A DNA stretch of 8,337 bases, from positions 1-8,337 of the forward strand of contig JAKMCZ010000093.1 of the NCBI GenBank assembly GCA_022428185.1, given 5' to 3'. Below the pieces are notes generated by a model. It did no database searches, was not told where the DNA came from, and saw only the letters and a program-made list of their open reading frames with translations. This DNA comes from Alphaproteobacteria bacterium (GTDB taxonomy: Bacteria > Pseudomonadota > Alphaproteobacteria > RS24). Position 1 is the first letter of the stretch; every line of letters begins with the position of its first letter. Of the stretch, positions 1-7,400 are shown piece after piece. The position numbers and the translations under genes were made by a program.

Positions 1-666
1 GAGAAGGGCGACCAGCCCGTATTCGGGTGACACCATAATATTGCCATTGCGAAAATCGCCATGCACCAAAGCGGGCGCGCGTTTGACGGGCAGATTATCG
101 CCCAGCCATTTTATCGCCAGTTCAAACACCGGATGGAGATGCCCGCCGCTGTGAAGAAAATCAGCATATTTTTTCAGTTCACCCGCGGCATCGCTGAACG
201 GCAGTTCTGCGTCTATATCAGGCAGGCGGGTGCTGACATCGATTTGATGCAACGCCGCCAGCATCGTGCCGCATTGTGTTGCCAAGTTGGGGCGCACCGC
301 ATCAAACTCGCTGTCGCGCAAAATCTTCCGCGCAATCGTTTCGCCTTCAATGAAGTCCATAATATAGGCCTCACCAATGCCGTCTGATTCGGCGCATATA
401 TAAGAGACACGCGGAACAGCGATGCCGGCATCAGCGGCAGCGGTGATAATGGCGGCTTCACAGGCTTTAGCGAGGGCATTGTCAGAGGTGCGAATCCTAT
501 GCGGATTGCGCCGCAACACATAAGCAGCCCCGCCGCATATAAAACGCCAGCTTTCCTGACTTGCGCCGCCCGACAGCCGCTTCAAATTTTCAATCGGCGC
601 ATCAAAACGGCGCTTACAAAGCGCGTCCATTTGCGCTTCAAACGCGTCCGGCTGAATATCTGTCAT
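1..666 (-). CDS. APH/ACAD10-like phosphotransferase (choline kinase-like fold), 3' end cut by window
   Basis: Reading the minus strand from an ATG at 666 gives 222 open codons to the window edge, so the C-terminal part is missing. Near residues 31-40 is LSGGASQESW, the glycine-rich nucleotide loop typical of this family, followed by YVLRRNP near 49-55, the strand that corresponds to the ATP-binding beta strand. Near 202-209 is HGDFRNGN, the Brenner-type catalytic motif with the catalytic Asp and Mg-binding Asn; the second metal-binding Asp lies beyond the edge. These features fit the aminoglycoside phosphotransferase superfamily (Pfam APH), and more closely the ACAD10-like proteins often linked to acyl-CoA metabolism than true resistance enzymes. 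The substrate cannot be deduced. The start is favoured because no ATG, GTG or TTG occurs in frame for about 57 bases upstream; the Shine-Dalgarno (GCAGG, about 8 bases away) is weak. The gene is likely transcribed away from the rest of the window. Confidence 0.88.
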   Translation of the reverse strand, partial: MTDIQPDAFEAQMDALCKRRFDAPIENLKRLSGGASQESWRFICGGAAYVLRRNPHRIRTSDNALAKACEAAIITAAADAGIAVPRVSYICAESDGIGEAYIMDFIEGETIARKILRDSEFDAVRPNLATQCGTMLAALHQIDVSTRLPDIDAELPFSDAAGELKKYADFLHSGGHLHPVFELAIKWLGDNLPVKRAPALVHGDFRNGNIMVSPEYGLVALL

Positions 667-815
667 GCGCCAAACCTGCCACCGCGTTGCGCCATTGGCA
701 AGCGGGGCATGGGCTAAACACTCAAAATTTCCTTCGATTTAACTTATTTACTTTAAGAAAAATAAAAAAAATTAGGTTTCTTGCGCCATAGGCAAAGCAA
801 GCTAAAAATCAAAAC

Positions 816-853
816 CGAGAGCCGAAATAATAATAATAAAGTTATGGCTCTCG
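816..853 (-). terminator. Perfect 8-bp inverted repeat with TAA-repeat loop; possible minus-strand terminator
   Basis: CGAGAGCC at 816-823 pairs perfectly with GGCTCTCG at 846-853 across a 22-base A/T-rich loop containing a TAA trinucleotide repeat. Read on the minus strand, the stem is followed at once by GTTTTGATTTTTAG, a U-rich tail like that of an intrinsic terminator. On the plus strand no such tail follows. A terminator here would end a minus-strand transcript starting somewhere to the right, for which no gene is known. The long loop makes it atypical, so it could equally be a protein-binding palindrome or part of a small RNA. Confidence 0.3.
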
Positions 854-990
854 CGTACCCTGTTTGTTGTGTCACGCCGCCCGTCAGTCGCGGGTCGTTA
901 TTTGAGTTGCGAGATTTGCTGAATCTTTTCGGTGTTAAGGGGGGGAAGGCGGCAAATTGTTGAATCAAACTTTGCCTTACGCGAGGAGCG

Positions 991-1020
991 TTAACGGAAA
1001 TTTAACGAAGACACGATAAT
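991..1020 (+). promoter_or_regulatory. CtrA box with overlapping sigma-70-type promoter
   Basis: TTAA at 991-994, seven bases, then TTAAC at 1002-1006 gives the full alphaproteobacterial CtrA consensus TTAA-N7-TTAAC. GATAAT at 1015-1020 resembles a -10 hexamer and lies 18 bases after the first TTAA half (TTAACG, 991-996). The CtrA box therefore covers the -35 position, the geometry known for CtrA-activated promoters. Transcription would start near 1027 and run into the small ORF at 1124 with a leader of about 97 bases. GANTC sites, the CcrM methylation target, occur at 921-925 and 962-966 just upstream. The pattern match is direct; CtrA binding is inferred. Confidence 0.55.
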
Positions 1021-1123
1021 GTCATGCTCAGGTGCAGTTTCCTGTCATTACGTGTTTTTTGTAAGCGCACCGATTAAACGCTTCGAATAAGAGCAACGAA
1101 AACGCCAAGGAAAGGACACCGAA

Positions 1124-1288
1124 ATGTTTTTTGATCGCCTTCTGAAACTACAAACCAACGATGTTGGCGGCACTGACGACAATAACGCGAAATTGACAGA
1201 TACGGTATTTTGGCAGGGCAGCAAGATAGCCATGGTGCTGGAGGATTACAGCGCGCCGCTGACCTTCGACGACTTCTATTTGGTATGA
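1124..1288 (+). CDS. Unrecognised 54-residue small protein
   Basis: An ATG at 1124 opens a 54-codon frame ending in TGA at 1286-1288. It is preceded by AAGGAAAGGA (1108 onward), a strong Shine-Dalgarno about 7 bases from the ATG and the best ribosome site in this half of the window. Above it sits the CtrA-box promoter. The product starts MFFDRLLKLQ, has an Asp/Asn-rich patch (TDDNN near 17-21), a central TVFWQGSKIAMVLEDY and ends LTFDDFYLV. It is acidic (nine acidic against four basic residues), has no Cys, no signal peptide and no clear membrane helix. I do not recognise a family. It lies 38 bp before the DUF502 gene on the same strand, so the two may be cotranscribed. The signals for translation are good, but without homologues it could still be spurious. 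Confidence 0.55.
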   Translation: MFFDRLLKLQTNDVGGTDDNNAKLTDTVFWQGSKIAMVLEDYSAPLTFDDFYLV

Positions 1289-1326
1289 CACTTTAATTGC
1301 CTAACGGAATCGAAGCATATTAAAAT

Positions 1327-1986
1327 ATGAGCGAAATTCTTGAACCTCAAAAGAAGAAACGACGCGCATTGTTGGGCGCGCTTAGAACCTATTTTCTAAC
1401 CGGCCTTGTGGTCACCGCGCCGATATTCATTACCTTTTATTTGGCGCTTTGGTTCATCGAACTGCTCGACGCTTACTTCCGTCCGTGGATTCCCGATATT
1501 TACCGACCGACAACTTATCTGCCATTCGATGTGCCCGGTGTCGGGGTTATTTTGGCGGTGGTTATTCTCACCATTATCGGCGGCTTTGCGGCCAATTTCT
1601 TCGGTCGCGCTTTGGTGCGTATGAGCGACCGACTGCTTCGGCAAATGCCGGTTTTTGGAACGGTCTATTCGGCTCTGCGACAAATTTTTCAAACTGCGGT
1701 ACGTGAAGACGGGGCCAGCTTCAGCCAAGTTGCGCTGATTGAATATCCGCGCAAAGGACTGCATGCGATTGCTTTCGTCACCAAAGAGGCTGACCGCCGC
1801 GTCAATGAAGCGACCGGCAAATCCATGATTGGCGTTTTCCTGCCGACCACGCCCAATCCGACATCGGGCTTTTTACTGTTTGTGCCGGAAGACGACTTGA
1901 CCATTCTCGACATGACGGTGGAAGAGGGGGCACGGCTGGTTATTTCAGCCGGTCTGGCCGATGAGGAAGCCGACGAACAAAGTTGA
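1327..1986 (+). CDS. DUF502 family inner-membrane protein
   Basis: This 219-residue protein matches the DUF502 family (Pfam PF04367), related to the plant COV/LCV membrane proteins. A short basic N-terminus (KKKRR near 9-13) precedes a first membrane segment at about 21-46 (TYFLTGLVVTAPIFITFYLA); a second lies at about 71-95. The family-typical stretch PVFGTVYSALRQIFQT follows at 108-123, and the C-terminal soluble domain holds VFLPTTPNPTSGFLLFVPE at about 170-188. The C-terminus is strongly acidic (ADEEADEQS). The biochemical role of bacterial DUF502 proteins is not established; the topology suggests a two-helix inner-membrane anchor with a cytoplasmic domain. The Shine-Dalgarno is weak (GAAG at 1312-1315, about 11 bases away), so translation may partly depend on the upstream small ORF. 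recG converges from the right with 10 bp between the stops. In many Alphaproteobacteria this gene sits beside recG, as here. Confidence 0.93.
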   Translation: MSEILEPQKKKRRALLGALRTYFLTGLVVTAPIFITFYLALWFIELLDAYFRPWIPDIYRPTTYLPFDVPGVGVILAVVILTIIGGFAANFFGRALVRMSDRLLRQMPVFGTVYSALRQIFQTAVREDGASFSQVALIEYPRKGLHAIAFVTKEADRRVNEATGKSMIGVFLPTTPNPTSGFLLFVPEDDLTILDMTVEEGARLVISAGLADEEADEQS

Positions 1987-1997
1987 ACCGGCTTTCC
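1965..1997. terminator. Stem-loop spanning the convergent DUF502/recG stop codons
   Basis: GGAAGCCG at 1965-1972 can pair with CGGCTTTCC at 1989-1997: six contiguous pairs (AAGCCG with CGGCTT), one bulged T and two further G-C pairs, with a 16-base loop. The DUF502 stop codon lies in the loop, and the first base of the right-hand flank belongs to the recG stop. Neither strand has a proper U-run after the stem, so it is at best a weak bidirectional terminator or an mRNA 3'-end stabiliser. Other terminator candidates were not seen in the 10-bp gap. Confidence 0.3.
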
Positions 1998-4078
1998 TAA
2001 CCTGATTGCAAAAAACGTATCGCCTCATCGCGCCTGAACAAGTAAAGCAGGACGCGCAGGGCTTCGCCGCGTGGCGAAGTCAAAAGCGGGTCGCGCTCCA
2101 GCAACAATTTTACATCATCGTGAACCGCCGGCAGTAAATCGGCATGCGCCTCAAGGTCTGCCAATCGGAAAAGTGGCAGGCCGCTTTGGCGTGTGCCCAG
2201 CACCTCACCCGCACCCCGCAGACGCAAATCCTCTTCCGCGATTTTAAATCCATCTTCAGTCTCACGCATAATATTCAAGCGCGACTTGGCGGTCTCGCCC
2301 AGCGGGCCGCGATACAGCAACACGCAACTTGACTTGTCAAGCCCGCGACCGACCCGACCGCGCAATTGATGAAGCTGCGCCAGCCCAAATCTTTCGGCAT
2401 GCTCAATAACCATCACGGTGGCCTCCGGCACATTAACCCCGACCTCAATCACCGTGGTCGCCACCAATATCGAAATATCGCCCGTTGCAAAGCGCGTCAT
2501 AACCGCGTCTTTTTCCGCCGGTTTCATCTGACCATGCACCAGACCGACCCGGTCGCCATAGATTTTCTGTAGCGCTTTAGCGCGGTCTTCCGCCGCCGCC
2601 AAATCAACCAACTCGCTTTCATTGACCAGCGGGCAAACCCAGTAAATGCGTGCGCCTTCCGCCAATGCATTGTTTAGCCCTTGCGCGACTTCGGGATAGC
2701 GATCCATCGAAATAACCCGCGTCTCGACGGGCTGGCGGCCGGGCGGCTTATCGGGCATGCGCGACACATCCATATCGCCATAGGCAGTGAGGGTTAAAGT
2801 GCGCGGTATCGGTGTTGCGGTCATCACCAACACATCGACACCGGTTCCCTTACTGGAAAGCGCCATGCGTTGCTGCACACCAAAGCGGTGCTGCTCATCG
2901 ACAACCGCCAACCCCAAATCGGCAAATGCGACATCATCTTGAAACAGCGCATGCGTACCGATAGCAATTTGCACGTCGCCATTAGCCAGCGCGTCCAAAC
3001 TCTCTTGGCGCATCTTGCCCTTATTGCGCGCTGTCATAAGCTGCCAACGAATACCGAGTTCATCAAGCCACGGCCCAAGCGTGTCGGCATGTTGGCGCGC
3101 TAAAATCTCAGTCGGTGCCATCAATGCCGATTGCGCACCATTCGCCACGGCCTGCAACATTCCCATCAAAGCAACGATGGTTTTGCCGCTGCCCACATCG
3201 CCTTGCAGCAGCCGCAACATGCGCATAGGCGACGCCATATCGTCGCGAATATCAGCGATTGCAGCCTCCTGCGAGCCGGTGAGTGGGAAGGGTAGCATCG
3301 CCAATAAGCGAGCTTGAAAATCATCGGCAGGCTGATAAGCGCGCCCCTCTTGTTTCTTGCGGTCGCGGCGCACCAAAGCCAGCACCAATTGATGCGCCAG
3401 TAACTCATCATAAGCCAGTCGCGCGCGCGCACTATGCGTCGGCTCCAAAGCCGACATGTTTTCGGGGCGATGCACCGCCTGAACACTATCTTGCCAATCA
3501 GACCAGCCTTGCTGCTTCAGCCATTCCGCTTCTTGCCATTCGGGCAGGGCGCGCAAATCGGGCAACGCCGCTTGCGTGGCTTTCATCAGCGCTTTTGCTG
3601 AAAGTCCCGCTGTCAGCGGATAAACCGGTTCAACAATCGGTAGTTTGTCAAACTCGGCTTGCGGCAACATATGGTCGGGATGAACGATTTGTAGCTGCTC
3701 GCGAAACCGTTCGACGCGCCCCGACACCATGCGCGTTGCACCTTGAGGCATTGCTTTGCCCAGCCAGTCGCCGCGCGCGTGAAAAAACACCAGAGACAAA
3801 TAGCCGGTCTCATTTCCGCATAAAATCCGGTAGGGCAGATTGCGCCGTCGCGGAACATCATGCTTCATCACCTCGACCTCAAACGTGGCGATGCGGCCAT
3901 CTTCAACCTCAGCGAGGGAAGGGCGGTATTGGCGGTCAATCAAATTACTCGGCAGATGGAACAGCAAGTCGACGATTTTATCGCCGGTAAACTCAGCCAA
4001 AATTTTACCCAGCTTGGGGCCAATGCCGGGCAATGTCGTGGCATCTGCAAACAGCGTGTCAAGAAGCGTCGGGCGCAT
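1997..4078 (-). CDS. recG: ATP-dependent DNA helicase RecG
   Basis: RecG is the double-stranded DNA translocase that regresses stalled replication forks and branch-migrates Holliday junctions and R-loops. The 693-residue protein is full length for the family. An N-terminal segment with a helix-hairpin-helix-like motif (LPGIGPKLGKIL, 16-27) leads into the OB-fold wedge domain (about 60-150). Motor motifs follow in order: Walker A GDVGSGKT at 293-300, the RecG-type Walker B DEQH at 394-397, TATPIPRT at 420-427, and motif VI QLRGRVGRG at 571-579. The TRG motif, which couples ATP hydrolysis to translocation, lies at about 617-633 (EDLRLRGAGEVLGTRQSG). All key residues are intact. The ATG at 4078 has the Shine-Dalgarno AGGAG about 4 bases upstream. 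The gene diverges from sdhE across 125 bp and converges on DUF502. It likely has its own promoter in the divergent region, but no clear -10/-35 pair was identified. Confidence 0.98.
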   Translation of the reverse strand: MRPTLLDTLFADATTLPGIGPKLGKILAEFTGDKIVDLLFHLPSNLIDRQYRPSLAEVEDGRIATFEVEVMKHDVPRRRNLPYRILCGNETGYLSLVFFHARGDWLGKAMPQGATRMVSGRVERFREQLQIVHPDHMLPQAEFDKLPIVEPVYPLTAGLSAKALMKATQAALPDLRALPEWQEAEWLKQQGWSDWQDSVQAVHRPENMSALEPTHSARARLAYDELLAHQLVLALVRRDRKKQEGRAYQPADDFQARLLAMLPFPLTGSQEAAIADIRDDMASPMRMLRLLQGDVGSGKTIVALMGMLQAVANGAQSALMAPTEILARQHADTLGPWLDELGIRWQLMTARNKGKMRQESLDALANGDVQIAIGTHALFQDDVAFADLGLAVVDEQHRFGVQQRMALSSKGTGVDVLVMTATPIPRTLTLTAYGDMDVSRMPDKPPGRQPVETRVISMDRYPEVAQGLNNALAEGARIYWVCPLVNESELVDLAAAEDRAKALQKIYGDRVGLVHGQMKPAEKDAVMTRFATGDISILVATTVIEVGVNVPEATVMVIEHAERFGLAQLHQLRGRVGRGLDKSSCVLLYRGPLGETAKSRLNIMRETEDGFKIAEEDLRLRGAGEVLGTRQSGLPLFRLADLEAHADLLPAVHDDVKLLLERDPLLTSPRGEALRVLLYLFRRDEAIRFLQSG

Positions 4079-4141
4079 CGGTCTCCTGAGCCTTCAAATC
4101 ACCATTAGATTAGCACAAAAAGCGCGTTTATGACGCGGCAT

Positions 4142-4166
4142 ATGACTTTACAGGGCAGATGACTTT
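4142..4166 (+). repeat. Direct repeat ATGACTTT x2 in the recG-sdhE divergent region
   Basis: ATGACTTT occurs at 4142-4149 and again at 4159-4166, 17 bases start to start, just upstream of the predicted sdhE -10 element. The spacing is not a whole number of helical turns (about 1.6), which weakens the case for a tandem regulator site. It may be chance. Confidence 0.25.
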
Positions 4167-4177
4167 CCGCGCGCCTC

Positions 4178-4186
4178 TGCTATAAC
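4178..4186 (+). promoter_or_regulatory. Extended -10 promoter for sdhE-mfd
   Basis: TGCTATAAC combines the TGn extension with a hexamer (TATAAC) one base from the TATAAT consensus. No good -35 lies 16-18 bases upstream (TTTACA at 4147-4152 is 28 bases away), which fits an extended -10 promoter that depends less on a -35. Transcription would start near 4193, giving a leader of only about 11 bases that holds the AGAGG Shine-Dalgarno for sdhE. It would drive sdhE and, by read-through, mfd. Confidence 0.5.
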
Positions 4187-4203
4187 CGCATCAGAGGTTC
4201 AAA

Positions 4204-4464
4204 ATGACTCAAGAGCTCGACCCCGAACGGCGCAAATTACATTTCCGATCCTGTCATCGCGGGATAAAGGAAATGGATATTATTTTCGGTAAATTCGCTG
4301 ACGTGGTTCTTCCGGAACTGCCGCAAGAGGATTTGACCGATTATCAACGCATATTGGAATTGCCTGACGACAAGCTGTTTAGCTGGGCGACGGGGCGGGA
4401 AACCGTACCCGAGGAAGTCCGTTCGCCCTTGCTCGACCGTTTGCTGAGCTTGGAGCATATGTAA
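4204..4464 (+). CDS. sdhE: Succinate dehydrogenase flavinylation factor SdhE (DUF339/Sdh5 family)
   Basis: SdhE is a small cytoplasmic protein that promotes covalent attachment of FAD to SdhA (and FrdA where present), linking it to the TCA cycle and respiration. The 86-residue length is normal for the family. The N-terminal helical region RRKLHFRSCHRGIKEMD (9-25) contains the signature RGxxE motif as RGIKE at 19-23, the part that contacts the flavoprotein. The C-terminal half holds LFSWATGRETVPEE, the usual family ending after the DxxLFxWxxG-like stretch. AGAGG lies 6 bases before the ATG, and an extended -10 promoter lies just upstream. mfd begins 18 bp (or 24 bp) after the stop on the same strand, so the two are probably one operon. 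Nearby sdh genes are not in the window. The recG-sdhE-mfd order is common in Alphaproteobacteria, but no functional tie to repair is established. Confidence 0.95.
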   Translation: MTQELDPERRKLHFRSCHRGIKEMDIIFGKFADVVLPELPQEDLTDYQRILELPDDKLFSWATGRETVPEEVRSPLLDRLLSLEHM

Positions 4465-4482
4465 ACCGCCATAAGAGAAGAA

Positions 4483-7400
4483 GTGGGCGTGACCGAAGAG
4501 CAAATTGAAAAACTGATTTCACATCAGGGCCGCTTGGCGGTCGGTGGTGCACCGGAGGGTTACCAGCCGCTTATATTGGCTGATATGGTGCGCCGAGATG
4601 GCGGTCGTTTGGTCTATATTGCGCGCGATGCCTCTGCCGCCACGGCCATGCGTCAAATGCTGTCTTTTTTTGCCGCCGATATTCCAACCTTGTATTTTCC
4701 TGCTTGGGATTGCCTGCCCTATGACCGCCTTTCGCCGCAAGTTTCGGTTATGTCAGAGCGCATGGCGACATTGGCGCAACTGCCCTTGCTTGAGGCCGTG
4801 CCGCATATTCTGGTGACCACCATTTCAGCCGCCAGCCAACGTCTGCCGCCACAGCAAATGCTGGCCGATCTTTCAATGGCGATGAAGCCAGGTAATCAAA
4901 TTGACAGCGACGCGCTGACCGGTTTTTTAAGCAGTAATGGCTATAGTCGCTGCTCGACGGTTATGGAGCCGGGCGATTATGCCGTGCGTGGCGGTATCAT
5001 TGACCTGTTTGCCCCGGGCCATGAAACACCGGTGCGGCTCGATTTGTTCGGCGATACGCTGGAATCCATTCGCCCGTTTAAGGCCGAGAGCCAGCGAACA
5101 ATCGGTCAGCTTAGCGAATTAACGCTTACCGCAGCAGGTGAAATTCACCTTGATGACGAGACGATTTTGCGGTTTCGGCGCGGCTATGTAACTGCCTTCG
5201 GCACGGTCATGGACAATGACCCGCTTTATGCCGCCATTAGTGACGGGGCGCGTTATCAGGGTATGGAGCATTGGCTGCCGCTGTTTCATGACAGTTTGGA
5301 AACACTGTTCGACCATTGCGGCGACGCGCTTTTTATTGCTGATGATCAAGCGGAAAGCGCCCTCAGCGACCGCCATGAACAAATCGCCGATTATTACCAA
5401 GCGCGCCACGAGGCCATGCAAGATGACGCAAAGCAGAGCGATGGAAGGCGGGTCATCAAGCCTTTGCCGCCTGAGGCCCTATATTTGCTGGAGGCTGAAT
5501 GGCGGCAGCGTGTGAACGATACGCGCTGGCGCAATATCGGCTCATTCGAAACGCCCGACGGAATTAATCTGGGCGGCCGAAATGGGCGCAATTTTGCCGC
5601 CGAGCGCAAGCAACAGGATATCAACCTATTTGATGAAGTGGTTAGGCACATTAATGGCGAACAAATGGCGGGACGCCACATTATGCTTGCCGCCTCAAGT
5701 CGCGGTGCGCTGGAACGATTGGAGCTTCTGCTGAAAGAACATAACGCGCCGCCAATGCAAACAATTGAAAGCTGGCAACAGCCTGAGCTGGGGCAGGGCG
5801 CGCGCATCGCGGTCATCGGCATGGAAAGTGGTTTTGCCACTGATACGATGAGTGTGCTGACCGAACAGGATATTTTGGGCGACCGAATGGTGCGTCGTCC
5901 CGGTCGCAAGAAAGCAGAAAACTTCCTGACCGAAGCCAGCAGCCTGACACCGGGCGACCATGTGGTGCATGTCGAACACGGCATTGGACGCTTTGACGGC
6001 TTGCAAACCATCGATGTTGGTGGCGCTCCGCATGATTGTCTAAAGCTCATTTATCATGGCGACTCGCGACTGTTTCTGCCGGTTGAAAATATCGAATTAC
6101 TGAGCCGATTTGGCGGCGATGATATGACCGTCGCGCTTGATAAAATCGGCGGCGTGGCTTGGCAAATGCGCAAAGCGAGGTTGAAAGAGAAAATCAAGCT
6201 AATTGCCGATGAGTTGATTAGAACCGCTGCCGAACGCGCCATGCGCGATGGCGAGGTTATGACCCCCGACATCGGTCTTTATGATGAATTTGCTGCGCGC
6301 TTTCCTTATGAGGAAACCGAAGATCAGCTTGATGCCATCGAAACCGTAATTGACGATTTGAGCAGTGGTCGACCAATGGATAGGTTGATTTGTGGAGATG
6401 TCGGCTTTGGCAAAACAGAAGTCGGCTTGCGTGCCGCCTTTATTGCCGCCATGTCGGGCAAACAAGTCGCCATTATCGCCCCAACAACATTGCTGGCGCG
6501 CCAACACGCCAAAACCTTCAAGGAGCGTTTCGCCGGCATGCCGGTTGAAATTGCTGAATTATCGCGCTTGGTCAGCTCATCAGCCGCCGCTGAGGCCAAA
6601 GAGGGATTGAAATCAGGGGCGGTGGACATTGTTATCGGCACCCATGCCTTACTGGCTAAAAATATCGAGTTTTCGCGGCTCGGACTGGTGATTGTCGATG
6701 AAGAGCAGCATTTCGGCGTGGCGCATAAGGAGCGGCTTAAATCGCTGCGCGCCGAGGTGCATATGCTGACACTGACCGCCACGCCCATTCCGCGCACATT
6801 ACAAATGGCATTGACCGGCGTTCGTGACCTATCACTCATTGCTACGCCGCCGGTCGACCGATTGGCCGTGCGCACCTATGTCACGCCGTTTGATGCGGTT
6901 GGTATTCGTGAGGCACTGTTGCGCGAGAAATACCGCGCAGGACAAAGCTTTATTATCGCCCCGCGTATATCCGATTTGCCCGATATGGAGGCGTTTTTGA
7001 ACGACACTGTGCCGGAAGTTAAATATGTCATCGCGCATGGGCAAATGGCAGGTGGCGAGTTGGAAACACGCATGAACGCCTTTTATGACGGGCAATATGA
7101 CGTGCTTCTTTCAACCTCAATCGTTGAGAGCGGTCTCGATATTCCATCAGCCAACACGATTGTCATTCACCGCGCCGATATGTTTGGATTGGCGCAGCTT
7201 TACCAGATGCGAGGCCGCGTCGGACGTTCCAAAACGCGCGCTTATGGCTATCTAACCTACAACGAAAACAACGGCTTGACGGAAATGGCTGAGAAACGAC
7301 TTAAAGTTATGCAGTCGCTCGACAGTCTTGGCGCAGGGTTTAATTTGGCGTCTTATGACCTCGACTTGCGCGGCGCTGGAAATTTGGTTGGTGAGGAGCA

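Larger units (their letters stand above)
667..1123. other. Intergenic region with structure but no convincing gene
   Basis: This 457-bp stretch separates two divergent genes. From the left it holds an A/T-rich block (720-775, including a run of eight A at 764-771), an inverted repeat with a TAA-repeat loop (816-853), a more GC-rich part (854-960) with a small weak hairpin (912-926) and a run of seven G (939-945), then a CtrA box and promoter (991-1020) and the leader of a small ORF. Open frames of 60-71 codons exist on both strands between 753 and 968, but they have no Shine-Dalgarno, overlap each other and show no recognisable motif, so they are not called. No tRNA T-loop or other known RNA signature was seen. 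The region may hide a small RNA. Confidence 0.6.

Noticed and set aside
213..521. 102-codon minus-strand frame and plus-strand frames at 61-387 and 499-717
   Set aside because: They are out of frame with the phosphotransferase, whose frame has clear LSGGAS and HGDFRNGN motifs.
727..756. Second TTAA pair (TTAACTTATTTACTTTAA) as another CtrA box
   Set aside because: The two TTAA halves are 10 bases apart, not 7.
854..960. tRNA, tmRNA or 6S RNA in the geneless stretch
   Set aside because: No GGTTCGAATCC-like T-loop, acceptor pairing, tag peptide or 6S-like closing stem was found on either strand.
753..968. Overlapping small frames on both strands (71 codons minus, 60 codons plus)
   Set aside because: No Shine-Dalgarno, non-conserved-looking sequence and mutual overlap; kept only as part of the hairpin observation.
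1256..1288. C-terminal LTFDDFYLV of the small protein resembles LTFDDVLLV at the start of IMP dehydrogenase
   Set aside because: The match is five to seven residues, sits at the wrong end of the protein and nothing of GuaB follows; taken as chance.
3283..3990. 235-codon open frame on the plus strand
   Set aside because: It is antisense to recG, whose protein is full length with all motifs; the frame shows no family motif and is a shadow of recG codon use.
5394..6050. 218-codon open frame on the minus strand
   Set aside because: It lies wholly antisense to the mfd UvrB-like and RNA polymerase-binding domains, has low-complexity Ser/Arg/Cys composition and no recognisable motif.
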